Shown here piece by piece: positions 16,851 to 25,478 of a stretch of 64,000 bases of DNA. Where the stretch lies: positions 3,078,001-3,142,000 of the forward strand of contig NZ_CP092827.1 of NCBI RefSeq assembly GCF_022533585.1, read 5' to 3'. Origin of the DNA: Pseudomonas sp. LS.1a. Its GTDB lineage: Bacteria; Pseudomonadota; Gammaproteobacteria; Pseudomonadales; Pseudomonadaceae. Within the stretch, counting starts at the first letter, position 1. Each line of letters begins with the position of its first letter. The notes below the pieces were generated by a model. That model searched no databases, had not been told where the DNA came from, and worked only from the letters and a program-made list of their open reading frames with translations. Position numbers and translations under genes: made by a program.

Positions 16851-17528
16851 ATGGACCCCACCCAACCCGATACAAAGCCCATGATCCAGTCCGACCTCGA
16901 CCTGTTCGGCCCCCAGCCGCAACGCCTGGCCAGCCACACCGTGCTGCTGCCCGGCTTCGCCCTGACCGATATCGAGGCGCTGCTCGACGCCCTGCGTCCG
17001 GTGCTGCGTGCCGCGCCGTTCCGGCACATGCACACCCCGGGCGGCCTGCGCATGGCGGTCGGCCTGACCAACTGCGGCACCCTGGGTTGGGTCAGTGATG
17101 AACACGGCTACCGCTACAGCCCCTGCGACCCGCTCAGCGGCAAACCGTGGCCTGCCCTGCCCCCAGTGTTGCTCGACCTGGCCGCCCGCGCCGCGGCCAT
17201 GGCCGGGTTCGACGATTTCGTGCCGGACGCCTGCCTGGTCAACCATTACCTGCCGGGTACCCGCCTGAGCCTGCACCAGGACCGCGACGAGCAGGACTTC
17301 GGCCAGCCGATCGTGTCCGTGTCGCTGGGGCTTCCGGCGGTGTTCCTGTTCGGTGGCCTGCAGCGCGTCGACAAGACCCGGCGCATCCCGCTGAGCCATG
17401 GCGATGTGTTGGTCTGGGGTGGCGAAGACCGCTTGCGCTTTCACGGCGTGCTGCCGATCAAGCCTGGCGTGCATCCGCGCCTGGGCGAGCGGCGGATCAA
17501 CCTGACCTTGCGCAAGGCCGGTGGCTGA
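16851..17528 (+). CDS. alkB: AlkB-type alpha-ketoglutarate/Fe(II) dioxygenase (DNA alkylation repair)
   Basis: 225 residues. Removes methyl groups from alkylated bases such as 1-methyladenine and 3-methylcytosine by oxidation. The iron triad is visible: His142 and Asp144 in LHQDRDE and His198 in RFHGV. The 2-oxoglutarate clamp is RINLTLR with Arg215 and Arg221; NHY at 131-133 is also typical. An internal ATG (16881) could serve instead of 16851. AAGGG about 10 bases upstream supports the first. An AlkA-type glycosylase lies 1 kb downstream on the other strand, so a DNA repair theme is local. Confidence 0.92.
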   Translation: MDPTQPDTKPMIQSDLDLFGPQPQRLASHTVLLPGFALTDIEALLDALRPVLRAAPFRHMHTPGGLRMAVGLTNCGTLGWVSDEHGYRYSPCDPLSGKPWPALPPVLLDLAARAAAMAGFDDFVPDACLVNHYLPGTRLSLHQDRDEQDFGQPIVSVSLGLPAVFLFGGLQRVDKTRRIPLSHGDVLVWGGEDRLRFHGVLPIKPGVHPRLGERRINLTLRKAGG

Positions 17529-17697
17529 ATCGGCCCCGCGCTCCGTCACCCGGCGCAAACAGGATGAACGCACATGAAACACGTTGAACATCTTGGCCAG
17601 GCAAGCTTCAAACGATAAGCCACGCCCTCTTCAGCCTGGAGCCCAGCATGCCCTGCAAGCCCTGTTCCCCGACCCTACACAGCGGAGCCGCGCGCCT

Positions 17698-17985
17698 ATG
17701 AAAATGCCCTGCCGCGCGCCCAATGCCTCGCTGCAACTCGATTACGTACGCGACACCCTGTTCGGCCCGGTGGCGCAGAGCGTGGTGTGCCAATGCCAGC
17801 TCGCCGCCCTCAACCTGCAAGGCCGGCCGGGGCTGCGCCTGCACATCTGCCCGCCGTTGCCTGACAAGGTTGACCGTGCCCACAGCGTGGCCTTTGTCTG
17901 GGACGGGCGCAGCTACCACGGTGTGGTCCGCGACCAGGGAAAATGCGGTGATGGCGGCCTGAACCTGCTGCTGGAGCTGCAGTGA
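17698..17985 (+). CDS. Hypothetical protein, 95 residues
   Basis: Not recognised. Starts MKMPCRAPNASLQLDYV, lacks a signal peptide or membrane segment, and ends DGGLNLLLELQ. GGAG about 10 bases before the ATG at 17698 is weak but acceptable; the frame is open upstream to about 17584 without a better site. The predicted fold is mixed, with three cysteines. Lies alone between the alkB-like gene and the DUF1652 gene. Confidence 0.55.
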   Translation: MKMPCRAPNASLQLDYVRDTLFGPVAQSVVCQCQLAALNLQGRPGLRLHICPPLPDKVDRAHSVAFVWDGRSYHGVVRDQGKCGDGGLNLLLELQ

Positions 17986-18084
17986 GGCGATCAGCGAGTG
18001 TGCCTGAGCATGGGCAGTGCCGCACAACTGGCGGATAGATGCGCCCGGCCAGCCTGTGGGCTGAGCAGGGCGCGGTGGGCGTGC

Positions 18085-18345
18085 TCAGGCAATCGCCTTG
18101 AGCGGCGCCGGGTGGCTGTCACGCAGCGCGTGCAGCTGCCCGACCAGGTTGACCAGGTCACGGCAACTGTTGAGGCTTTGCAGCGGAACCCCGCTCAGGG
18201 TCACGCCCTCATCGAGACTCTGGCCCTGACCCAGGCGGATGGTCAGGTTGGCGCCGTCCGGGCAGCTGACTTCACAACGGTCGGGCAGGCAGGCCTGCTC
18301 GATCATCTGCCGCATTTCTAGCATCGAAACTCCTATCAACGACAT
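18085..18345 (-). CDS. DUF1652 family protein
   Basis: 86-residue protein of a family common in Pseudomonas and of unknown function. The core MLEMRQMIEQACLPDRCEVS near the N-terminus and the C-terminal SCRDLVNLVGQL are typical. Start taken at 18345 (GAGAGGG 7 bases upstream); a second ATG at 18324 preceded by GGAG is equally possible and would remove seven residues. Confidence 0.7.
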   Translation of the reverse strand: MSLIGVSMLEMRQMIEQACLPDRCEVSCPDGANLTIRLGQGQSLDEGVTLSGVPLQSLNSCRDLVNLVGQLHALRDSHPAPLKAIA

Positions 18346-18529
18346 GGTACGACCCTCTCTGTGGGATGGCCTGTTGTGTGAGTACGCCTTTGTCAGGCGA
18401 GGCGCCAATTGATATTGCGCATGCCCGGGCAGGCGTCCATGCGCCGGGGCAATGATCGTGCGGGGAATCCTCTAGCACCTTAGTGGAAGATCGCTTGCGC
18501 AGGCGGAGGGTTCGAACGCAATGGCAGAC

Positions 18530-19459
18530 TTAACGACGAGCGGTCCCGGCAGGCCCCAGCGATGCCCACAGGTGCTGGGCCGCATAGGCCCGCCACGGTC
18601 GCCAGGCCAGGGCTCTTTGCGCCAGTTGGGCGTCATCGCCTTCGAGCAAGCGCAACGCCTTGACCAGCGCCACGTCGCCCAGCGGCAAGGCATCGGCCGC
18701 GCCGGCCTGGCGCAGCGCCAGGTAGTGCGCGCTCCAGGGGCCGATACCCTTGAGTTGGCACAGGTTGCGTAGCAATTCGTCCAGCACCTGCCCGCTGCGT
18801 AGCAGCCCCGGTTCGGCCAGCAAGGCACTGGCCAGCGTGCCCAGGGTGGCAGCGCGCGCCCGCGGCATGCCCATGCCGTCGAACTGCGCAGTTGCCAATA
18901 CCGGCAGCGCCGGGAACACATGGCTCAGGCCCGGTGCGGACCGGCGCAGGGCCACGCCGTGGCGTTGCACCAGGCGGCCGGCCAGGATCATTGCCCCGGC
19001 CACACTGACCTGCTGGCCCAGCACAGTGCGCATGGCCTGCTCACAGGCGTCCCAGCCTTGTGGCACGCGCAGGCCTGGGCGCTGCTGTATCAGGCAGGCC
19101 ATCAGTGGATCGCGGGACAGTTCGGCATTGATGCGAGCGGGGTCGGCATCGAGGTCGAAGACCCGCCTCAGTCTGGCGACAAGGCCGGGTAGCGCAAGCG
19201 CCGGGACGCCTTCAAGGCGGACCCGCAGGTGCTGGCTGCCCGAAGGTGTCGCGTGCAGCACGGCGTGGCGGCCGGCAACCACCAGGGTACGCCGGTAGGT
19301 GCCATCGAAGCAGGTCTCGATGCCGGGGATGCAGCGTGCAGCAAGGAAGGCCAGGGTCGAGGGCCAGTGGTAAGGAGCACGGTAGCGCAGCCACAGGGTG
19401 TGGTGGCCGGGGGTGGGCAATGATCGGCGCACGGCGTGCAAAGGAGTTAGCTTGGGCAT
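18530..19459 (-). CDS. alkA: DNA-3-methyladenine glycosylase II (AlkA-type, HhH-GPD)
   Basis: 309 residues. Excises alkylated purines. The N-terminal AlkA domain is followed by the helix-hairpin-helix LKGIGPWSAHYLALR (236-250) and the catalytic Asp262 in ALPLGDVALVKAL, at the place of Asp238 in E. coli AlkA. It has no Ada methyltransferase fusion and no ada gene is beside it, so induction by an adaptive response cannot be inferred. AAGGAG 5' of the start is absent in this strand context; ATG at 19459 is the first in-frame start that keeps the full N-terminal domain. Confidence 0.9.
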   Translation of the reverse strand: MPKLTPLHAVRRSLPTPGHHTLWLRYRAPYHWPSTLAFLAARCIPGIETCFDGTYRRTLVVAGRHAVLHATPSGSQHLRVRLEGVPALALPGLVARLRRVFDLDADPARINAELSRDPLMACLIQQRPGLRVPQGWDACEQAMRTVLGQQVSVAGAMILAGRLVQRHGVALRRSAPGLSHVFPALPVLATAQFDGMGMPRARAATLGTLASALLAEPGLLRSGQVLDELLRNLCQLKGIGPWSAHYLALRQAGAADALPLGDVALVKALRLLEGDDAQLAQRALAWRPWRAYAAQHLWASLGPAGTARR

Positions 19460-19515
19460 GGCTTCATCATGCCAGCAAATCTAATGCCTGTACCGGCCCT
19501 GTCGCCGGCAAGCCA

Positions 19516-19686
19516 GCTCTCATGGAACTGCACATGACTCATTGAATTGGCAGGGACCCTGTGGGAGCGGCTTTAGCCGCGAACACCGGCGCAGCCGGTG
19601 CCATGCACCGCGTTGGATTCTTCGCGGCTGAAGCCGCTCGCACAGGGTACGAGGATCGCTTGCAAATTCAGTTATCTGTGCGACAG
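19516..19686. repeat. 171-bp dispersed repeat, copy 1 (with embedded REP pair)
   Basis: The segment from GCTCTCATGGAACTGCACAT to TTATCTGTGCGACAG recurs at 61052-61222 with the same length and about 7 differences that I count by eye. The REP pair at 19557-19647 forms its centre; about 40 bp on each side are also conserved. Fills the gap between the alkA-like and pirin genes. Confidence 0.85.
19557..19647. repeat. REP-type inverted repeat pair (REPIN)
   Basis: CCCTGTGGGAGCGGCTTTAG... and ...GAAGCCGCTCGCACAGGG form the outer stem; GGCGCAGCCGGTGCC forms an inner hairpin. Confidence 0.85.
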
Positions 19687-19715
19687 GTCCGGACAAGCCA
19701 TTCAATCAACCAGGG

Positions 19716-20603
19716 TCAATGCGCCGCACCGTCCCGCGCATCCTGCATCTGCCCGAACCGCCCGGCATGGAAGTCGTCGAACGACTCGGCAATCTCTGCC
19801 TGGCTGTTCATCACGAACGGGCCATAACCCACGATCGGCTCGTCGATCGGCTCACCGCTGAGCAGCAGCAGGCTGGCACCTTCCAGCGCTTCGACGGCAA
19901 CGTCCTCACCGCTCCGGTCAAGCAGCACCAGGCTGGATGGGCCGGCTTCGCGCTCGCCGTTGATCCGCACATTGCCGCGCAACACCACCAGCGCCGCATT
20001 GCGCCCGGCGGCCACCGGCAACTGCAAGGCTGCACCGGCATTCAGGCGCAGGTCCCAGACATCCATGGCGGTAAAGGTCCGCGCCGGCCCAGAGTGGCCA
20101 CGATAGTCACCTGCAATCACCCGCAGGCTACCGCCCTCGCCGTCCAGCGCCACCACCGGGATGTCCTCGGCCAGCAGCGTCTGGTAGCCAGCCGCTGCGC
20201 GCTTGTCCCGCGCCGGCAGGTTGACCCATAGCTGTACCATCTCCAGCGTACCGCCACTGCGGGCAAAACCCGGGGAATGGAACTCTTCATGGATGATGCC
20301 GTTGGCAGCCGTCATCCACTGCACGTCACCGGGGCCGATCAAGCCACCGGCGCCGGTGGAGTCACGGTGCTCCAGCTCGCCCTGGTAAACGATGGTCACG
20401 GTCTCGAAGCCGCGGTGCGGATGCTGGCCAACGCCGCGCCGCGCACTGGTGGGGGTGAAGTCATGAGGGCCGGCATAGTCCAGCAGCAGGAACGGACTGA
20501 TCTTGCTGGCCAGGTTGTCGTAGGTGAACAGGCTGCGCACCGGGAAGCCATCACCTACCCAGTGGGCATGAGGACTGCGGTGAACACCCAGAATCGTTTT
20601 CAT
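19716..20603 (-). CDS. Pirin family protein
   Basis: 295-residue bicupin of the pirin family, some members of which are quercetinases or redox regulators. The N-terminal cupin carries the metal motif HPHRGFETVTIVYQGELEHRD, with the expected His-x-His and His...Glu-type ligands. The C-terminal pirin domain ends GYGPFVMNSQAEI, typical of the family. GGAGCC 6 bases before the ATG at 20603 supports the start. Function in this organism unknown. Confidence 0.88.
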   Translation of the reverse strand: MKTILGVHRSPHAHWVGDGFPVRSLFTYDNLASKISPFLLLDYAGPHDFTPTSARRGVGQHPHRGFETVTIVYQGELEHRDSTGAGGLIGPGDVQWMTAANGIIHEEFHSPGFARSGGTLEMVQLWVNLPARDKRAAAGYQTLLAEDIPVVALDGEGGSLRVIAGDYRGHSGPARTFTAMDVWDLRLNAGAALQLPVAAGRNAALVVLRGNVRINGEREAGPSSLVLLDRSGEDVAVEALEGASLLLLSGEPIDEPIVGYGPFVMNSQAEIAESFDDFHAGRFGQMQDARDGAAH

Positions 20604-20699
20604 GAGAAGGCTCCTCTCTTGGTTGAGACAACCTTATCAATGACGCCAATCAGGCGGTAGCTGGCTGGTTTGGCATTCATCGTTCCACCAATGGAACAA

Positions 20700-21572
20700 T
20701 TAGCCTTGCAAGAAACCGAGCACCTGTTCGGCAGCCGTGGCCGGGTCTTCCTGCATGAAGCAGTGCCCGCCGGCAACCTGCTGTGCGGTCACGTTGTGGT
20801 TGAGCGCCGCCAGGCGGTTCACCGAATGGGGCACGAAGGGGTAGGTTTGCTCGCCATACAGCACCCGCGTGGGCGTGCAGATCGCCGTAAGGCTTGCCCA
20901 CATGCGCTTGGGGAACGAACTGAAGATTTCCACTTCGCGGCTGGGCCGGCACTTGAGCACCACCGCTTCGCCACAGTCGCCAATGGCATGCTCGATGTAG
21001 GCCCGCAGCGCCGCATCGGTCCAACCCTTGAAGATCCCCCGCCCTTGCAGCGAAGCCAGGGCTGCCTCGCGGTCAGGCCAGTGGCTGCGACGGCTGGCGG
21101 CCTTGCGCGCCAGGGCATGACGCTGGTGCAAGCCGACCAGGGCTGCAACCCCCATTACACCCAGCATGCGCCGGCTGAACAGTACCGGGTCAAGCAGCAC
21201 CGCACGCCTGAACAGTTGCGGTTCACTGGCCAGGATCAGGCCGGTCAGTACGCCACCGAAGCTGTGGCCCACGGCAAAGCGCGGCACGTCGCCATACTCG
21301 CCTCGTCCGGCTTCGAAAGCGTCCACTGCCAACGCAGCGGTACGGTTCCAGCCACGAAACACCCCGCCATGGTCACTGTCACCATGGCCCTGGACATCGC
21401 TGAGCCACAGGTCGAAATGCTCGCCCAGGCGCAGCAGCAACGGTTGGTAGGCCAGGCAGCAGAAGCCGTTGCCGTGCAGAAAGTGCAGCAGCGGCCTGCC
21501 ACTGGCCGGGGTTCGCCAACCACGCAGGGTGAAGCCTTCGGCGCATTCGTGGGACCAGGGAATCAACTGCAT
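20700..21572 (-). CDS. Alpha/beta hydrolase
   Basis: 290 residues of the alpha/beta-hydrolase fold. The oxyanion segment HFLHGNGFCCLAYQPLL, the nucleophile elbow VGHSFGGVL (Ser), and a C-terminal AGGHCFMQEDP with the catalytic His are present. The substrate is unknown; esterases and lactonases of this type often have broad specificity. The frame is open for a further 219 codons upstream, but that part overlaps the LysE gene in another phase and reads as non-coding composition, so I start at MQLIPWSHECAEG. It lies 20 bp after the LysE gene and may share its transcript. Confidence 0.82.
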   Translation of the reverse strand: MQLIPWSHECAEGFTLRGWRTPASGRPLLHFLHGNGFCCLAYQPLLLRLGEHFDLWLSDVQGHGDSDHGGVFRGWNRTAALAVDAFEAGRGEYGDVPRFAVGHSFGGVLTGLILASEPQLFRRAVLLDPVLFSRRMLGVMGVAALVGLHQRHALARKAASRRSHWPDREAALASLQGRGIFKGWTDAALRAYIEHAIGDCGEAVVLKCRPSREVEIFSSFPKRMWASLTAICTPTRVLYGEQTYPFVPHSVNRLAALNHNVTAQQVAGGHCFMQEDPATAAEQVLGFLQG

Positions 21573-21592
21573 CGGCTTACTGTACTCGCAGG

Positions 21593-22222
21593 TCAGGAAA
21601 ACGCCGATTCTACAAACAGCAGCGGGTACAGTGAAATCACCAGCAACAAGGCCATCAGGACATTGAACAGCATCAGCCAGCGCGGGTTCTGCAACAGGTT
21701 GCGCAGGGCACTGCCGAACATCACCCACACCCCCACGCTGGGCAGGTTGACCAAGGCGAACAAGGCGGCAATGACAATAACGTTGGTTACATAGCCTTGC
21801 GCCGGCGTGTAGGTGGTGATTGCCCCCACTGCCATCACCCAGGCCTTGGGGTTGACCCACTGGAATGCCGCCGCCCCCCAGAAGCCCAGCGGTTTGCGGG
21901 CACTGGACGAGGCTGTGCCGACCGGCCCGGAGGTGGCGATCTTCCAGGCCAGGTACAACAGGTAGGTGGCGCCGGTGTAGCGCAGTACCGTGTACAGTGG
22001 CGGCCAGGCCTTGAACACCTCGCCCAGGCCCAGGCCAACAGCCAGCACCATCACCATGAACCCGACGCTGATACCCATGGCATGGGGGATCGAGCGGCGC
22101 ACGCCGAAGTTCACCCCCGAAGCCAGCAGCATGGTGTTGTTGGGGCCAGGCGTGATGGAAGATACAAAGGCAAACAGCACGAAGGCGGTCAGCAGGTCGG
22201 CAGAGGCAAGCATGGCAGGCAT
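21593..22222 (-). CDS. LysE/RhtB family amino-acid exporter
   Basis: 209 residues with about six membrane segments. The family signature FVSSITPGPNNTMLLASG near residues 19-36 and QWVNPKAWVMAVGA in the middle are clear. Members export amino acids or small metabolites. A second ATG at 22213 could be the start. The gene is divergent from an acetyltransferase gene and shares with it a 125-bp control region containing two palindromes. Confidence 0.88.
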   Translation of the reverse strand: MPAMLASADLLTAFVLFAFVSSITPGPNNTMLLASGVNFGVRRSIPHAMGISVGFMVMVLAVGLGLGEVFKAWPPLYTVLRYTGATYLLYLAWKIATSGPVGTASSSARKPLGFWGAAAFQWVNPKAWVMAVGAITTYTPAQGYVTNVIVIAALFALVNLPSVGVWVMFGSALRNLLQNPRWLMLFNVLMALLLVISLYPLLFVESAFS

Positions 22223-22275
22223 TCCACATTCTTTATGGGTCCTGTCACACTAATGGAGTCGCCCTCCTCTGCGAC

Positions 22276-22319
22276 CGGTACAGTTCTACTAAATTGTGTA
22301 GATACACATCGCTGTACCG
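22276..22319. promoter_or_regulatory. Palindromic operator-like region, lysE/GNAT divergent promoter
   Basis: CGGTACAG (22276-22283) and CTGTACCG (22312-22319) form an 8-bp perfect inverted repeat; between them TGTGTA-GA-TACACA (22295-22308) forms another. Position between divergent genes suggests a shared regulator site. The regulator is not identifiable here. Confidence 0.5.
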
Positions 22320-22347
22320 CTACCACCAGACCAAGGAAGCCGTCACC

Positions 22348-22827
22348 ATGAGTCTCACCATTCGCCCTGCCGTACGCGCCGATGCCGAGCAGATCCTGGC
22401 CTTCATTACCGAGCTGGCCGAGTACGAACGCGCCCGCCACGAGGTGATCGCGAGCGTTGCCGATATCGAATACAGCCTGTTTGGCGAGGGCAGCACCGTG
22501 CACAGCCTGATTTGCGAACGCGATGGCCGGGCAATCGGCTTTGCTGTGTATTTCTATAGCTACTCGACCTGGCTAGGTCGCAACGGCATCTACCTGGAAG
22601 ACCTGTACATCACCCCTGAGCAACGCGGCGACGGCGCCGGGCGACAGTTGCTGCAACACATTGCCCGCGAGGCAGTGGCGAATAATTGCGGGCGGCTGGA
22701 ATGGAGCGTGCTGGACTGGAACGAACCGGCGATCGGCTTCTACCAGAAGCTGGGGGCCGAGGCGCAGGATGAGTGGGTGCGCTACCGGCTGGATGGGGAC
22801 AAGCTGGCGGCGTTTGCCCGGGGATAA
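22348..22827 (+). CDS. GNAT family N-acetyltransferase
   Basis: 159 residues. Acetyl-CoA-dependent acyl transfer; motif A is YLEDLYITPEQRGDGAGRQL with the pyrophosphate-binding QRGDGAG loop, and the C-terminal ALDWN-like segment VLDWNEPAIGFYQKLGA is typical of diamine or spermidine-type acetyltransferases (inference). AAGGAAG lies 8 bases before the ATG at 22348. Divergent from the LysE exporter, so both may act on the same amine or amino acid. Confidence 0.88.
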   Translation: MSLTIRPAVRADAEQILAFITELAEYERARHEVIASVADIEYSLFGEGSTVHSLICERDGRAIGFAVYFYSYSTWLGRNGIYLEDLYITPEQRGDGAGRQLLQHIAREAVANNCGRLEWSVLDWNEPAIGFYQKLGAEAQDEWVRYRLDGDKLAAFARG

Positions 22828-22897
22828 CCGGGGGCGCTTGCGTCCGGTTTCCGGTCAAGCCCGCTCTCCTGGAACTGCGCATCACTCGGCAGGGGCA

Positions 22898-22984
22898 CTG
22901 TGGGAGCGGCTTCAGCCGCGAACACCGGCGCAGCCGGTGCCATGCACCGCGTTGGATTCTTCGCGGCTGAAGCCGCTCCCACAG
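22898..22984. repeat. REP-type inverted repeat pair (REPIN)
   Basis: CTGTGGGAGCGGCTTCAGCC and its exact reverse complement form the outer stem over 87 bp. Its left flank (GCTCTCCTGGAACTGCGCAT) resembles the left flank of the 171-bp repeats at 19516 and 61052; the right flank does not. Confidence 0.85.
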
Positions 22985-23054
22985 GATGCCCGGAGCCCCC
23001 GCAAACTCAATTCTGGCAATTGACGCCAGCCCCGCCCCATGCTCTCCTTATGCC

Positions 23055-23262
23055 TCGCGTTCAGGTGCCCCCCATGGGGGTGAAACGGGAAACCGGTGCG
23101 TCGCAGGCCCTCCAGCAGGGCCGGACAAGGCCGGTGCTGCCCCCGCAACGGTAAGCGAGCGAAGCGTCTTTGCCACTGTGCCCGGTCACCCGGCATGGGA
23201 AGGTGACGCCTTCCAGGAGCCTGGCTCCTCCTCGCAAGCCCGGAGACCGGCCTGGCGTTCAT
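23055..23262 (+). ncRNA. Cobalamin riboswitch
   Basis: Conserved blocks appear in the right order: GGTGCCC, GGGTGAAACGGGAAACCGGTGC, GCTGCCCCCGCAACGGTAAGCGA (the B12 box region, 23138-23160), CACTG, GGGAAGG, and the closing CAAGCCCGGAGACCGGCCTG. It precedes the cbtB start by about 100 bp. The GC-rich stretch between (23263-23362) would be the expression platform. Adenosylcobalamin is expected to lower expression of cbtB-cbtA-cobE-cobM. Confidence 0.93.
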
Positions 23263-23362
23263 GAACACCCCGCGGTGGGCGGGCGCTGTTGCATTCCCCT
23301 GGGCCGCCACGCTCGGGGCTGCCGCGCTTGCCCATTGCCCACAAAAAGCAGAGGAACGCGTC

Positions 23363-23551
23363 ATGCCCGTCACCAGCGCCAAGCAACATAGCATCACCAC
23401 CCCCGTCACCCTCAGCCAGCGTGTCGTTATCGCCGTGGGCGCCAGCCTGCTGGGCCTGTGCCTGGTGTACTTCGCCGGCTTCTCGCACATCGAGGCCGTG
23501 CACAACGCCGCCCACGACACCCGCCACAGCGCCGCCTTCCCCTGCCACTGA
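23363..23551 (+). CDS. cbtB: CbtB, small cobalt transporter subunit
   Basis: 62 residues: one membrane helix (VVIAVGASLLGLCLVYFAGF) followed by a His-rich tail, HIEAVHNAAHDTRHSAAFPCH at the C-terminus, likely binding cobalt. CbtA/CbtB form a predicted cobalt uptake system usually found under B12 riboswitches. GAGGAA about 7 bases before the ATG at 23363 supports this start. The reading frame is open upstream through the expression platform but without a ribosome site. Confidence 0.87.
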   Translation: MPVTSAKQHSITTPVTLSQRVVIAVGASLLGLCLVYFAGFSHIEAVHNAAHDTRHSAAFPCH

Positions 23552-23560
23552 GTACGCCCG

Positions 23561-24247
23561 ATGATCACACGCATTGCCCGTACCGCGGGCTTCAGCGGGC
23601 TACTGGCGGCCTTGCTGCTGACCCTGCTGCAAAGCTTCTGGGTCGCCCCGCTGATTCTCGAGGCAGAAACCTACGAGTCCGCGGCCCCGGCCGCCCAGCA
23701 CGAACATGCTGGCGAAGTGGCCGCCCATGAACACAGCGCCGAAGCCTGGTCGCCGGAAGACGGCTGGCAGCGGGTACTGTCCACCACCGGCGGCAACCTG
23801 GTGGTCGCGGTCGGTTTCGCCCTGATCCTCACCGCCCTTTACAACCTGCGCGAACCAAAGCGTGCCGCCACCGGTGCGTTGTGGGGCCTGGCCGGCTTTG
23901 CCGTGTTCTGCCTGGCCCCGACCCTGGGCCTGCCGCCGGAACTGCCAGGTACCGCAGCCGCCGACCTGGGACAACGCCAGGCCTGGTGGGTCGGCACCGC
24001 CAGTGCCACTGCGCTGGGCCTGGCCCTGCTGGTGTTCGCCCGCCACTGGTTGCTGAAGGCGCTGGGTGCCGTGCTGCTGGTCATTCCCCATGTAATCGGT
24101 GCACCGCAACCCGAAGTGCACGAGAGCCTGGCCCCTGCCGCATTGGAAACCCAGTTCAAAGTGGCCTCCTGGCTGACCAACGCTGCCTTCTGGCTGGCCC
24201 TGGGCCTGCTTAGCGCCTGGCTGTTCCGACGCTCCAGCAAGGCCTGA
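23561..24247 (+). CDS. cbtA: CbtA, cobalt transporter membrane protein
   Basis: 228 residues with about five membrane segments and a periplasmic His-rich loop (HEHAGEVAAHEHSAEAW, residues 47-63) that may collect metal. Member of the CbtA family of predicted cobalt transporters. Starts 9 bp after cbtB and its TGA overlaps the ATG of cobE (ATGA-type junction at 24247). Confidence 0.88.
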   Translation: MITRIARTAGFSGLLAALLLTLLQSFWVAPLILEAETYESAAPAAQHEHAGEVAAHEHSAEAWSPEDGWQRVLSTTGGNLVVAVGFALILTALYNLREPKRAATGALWGLAGFAVFCLAPTLGLPPELPGTAAADLGQRQAWWVGTASATALGLALLVFARHWLLKALGAVLLVIPHVIGAPQPEVHESLAPAALETQFKVASWLTNAAFWLALGLLSAWLFRRSSKA

Positions 24248-24633
24248 TGCCAGCCTTTTACGCCGGCATCGGCTGCCGCCGGGGTTGCCCGGCGGATACG
24301 CTGGAAACCCTGCTACGCCAGGCCCTGGACAACCAGGGCCTGGCGTTGGCCGACCTGCATGGCATCGCCAGCATCGGCCTGAAGGCCGACGAAGCCGGCT
24401 TGCAGCAGTTGGCCGAACGCCTCGACGTGCCCTTGGTGTTGTACGATACCGCGCAGTTGCAACCCTACGAACACCAACTCAGCCACCGTTCCGCCACAGC
24501 CCATACCCACAGCAGCTGCTGGGGCGTGGCCGAGAGTGCGGCGCTGGCCCTGGCAAGTCAGCGGCTTGGCACGGCCAGTTTGCTGCTGACGCGCCAGGTA
24601 CTGGGCCCGGCCACCCTCGCCCTGGCCTGTTGA
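24247..24633 (+). CDS. cobE: CobE/CbiG C-terminal domain cobalamin biosynthesis protein
   Basis: 128 residues matching the CobE/CbiG C-terminal fold: AGIGCRRGCPADTLETLL at the start and the later segments ASIGLKADEAGLQQLA and GVAESAAL. Acts in the ring-contraction part of the aerobic corrin pathway; its exact chemical role is not certain. Translationally coupled to cbtA. Confidence 0.85.
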   Translation: MPAFYAGIGCRRGCPADTLETLLRQALDNQGLALADLHGIASIGLKADEAGLQQLAERLDVPLVLYDTAQLQPYEHQLSHRSATAHTHSSCWGVAESAALALASQRLGTASLLLTRQVLGPATLALAC

Positions 24634-24665
24634 ACGTTCTCCCCTCTTTCTTGCAAGGACTTTCC

Positions 24666-25445
24666 ATGACGGTCTACTTCATCGGCGCCGGCCCCGGCGA
24701 CCCGGAACTGATCACGGTCAAGGGCCAAAGGCTGATCCGCCAGTGCCCGGTGATCATCTATGCCGGTTCGCTGGTGCCGGCCGCCGTGCTCGAGGGCCAC
24801 CAGGCCGAGACCGTGATCAACAGTGCCGAACTGCACCTGGAACAGATCATTGCCGCCATGCGCAGCGCGCACGAGCAAGGTCAGGATGTAGCCCGGGTAC
24901 ACAGTGGCGACCCCAGCCTGTACGGCGCCATCGGTGAGCAGATCCGCCACCTGCAGGCGCTGGGCATCGATTACCAGATCATCCCCGGGGTCACCGCCAC
25001 GGCGGCCAGCGCCGCCCTGCTCGGCTGCGAACTGACCCTGCCGCAGGTCGCGCAGACCGTTATCCTCACCCGCTATGGCGACAGTTCGCCAATGCCGCCC
25101 GGCGAACAACTGGGCGACCTGGCGCGCCACGGCAGCACCCTGGCGATTCACCTGGGGGTCAAGCACCTGTCGCGTATCGTCGATGAACTGTTGCCGCACT
25201 ACGGCGCGCACTGCCCGGTGGCGGTGGTGCATCGCGCCACCTGGCCGGACCAGGACTGGGCACGCGGCACCCTCGGCGATATCGTCGAACGTGTCGCGGC
25301 CAAAGACTTCCGGCGCACCGCGCTGATCCTGGTGGGCCACGTACTGGGCGACACACCGTTTGCCGAATCAGCCTTGTACCGCGCGGGGCACGCCCACCTG
25401 TATCGCCCTGGCGACCAGGCATTGCCAGCTTCGCCGCGGACGTAG
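24666..25445 (+). CDS. cobM: Precorrin-4 C11-methyltransferase
   Basis: 259-residue SAM-dependent methyltransferase of the uroporphyrin-III C-methyltransferase fold. The N-terminal GAGPGDPELITVKG (residues 7-20) and VHSGDPSLYGAIGEQ are SAM-binding signatures. It methylates C11 of precorrin-4 in aerobic B12 synthesis. Start at 24666 fits the conserved MTVYFIGAGPGD opening and AAGGAC 6 bases upstream. Fourth gene under the riboswitch. Confidence 0.93.
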   Translation: MTVYFIGAGPGDPELITVKGQRLIRQCPVIIYAGSLVPAAVLEGHQAETVINSAELHLEQIIAAMRSAHEQGQDVARVHSGDPSLYGAIGEQIRHLQALGIDYQIIPGVTATAASAALLGCELTLPQVAQTVILTRYGDSSPMPPGEQLGDLARHGSTLAIHLGVKHLSRIVDELLPHYGAHCPVAVVHRATWPDQDWARGTLGDIVERVAAKDFRRTALILVGHVLGDTPFAESALYRAGHAHLYRPGDQALPASPRT

Positions 25446-25478
25446 CAGACTCCAGGTTCCCGCCTGCAAACAGGAGTC

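Noticed and set aside
21573..22229. N-terminal extension that would fuse about 219 residues to the alpha/beta hydrolase
   Set aside because: Lies over the LysE gene in another phase; composition (Cys/His/Arg-rich) is not protein-like and the hydrolase fold is complete without it.
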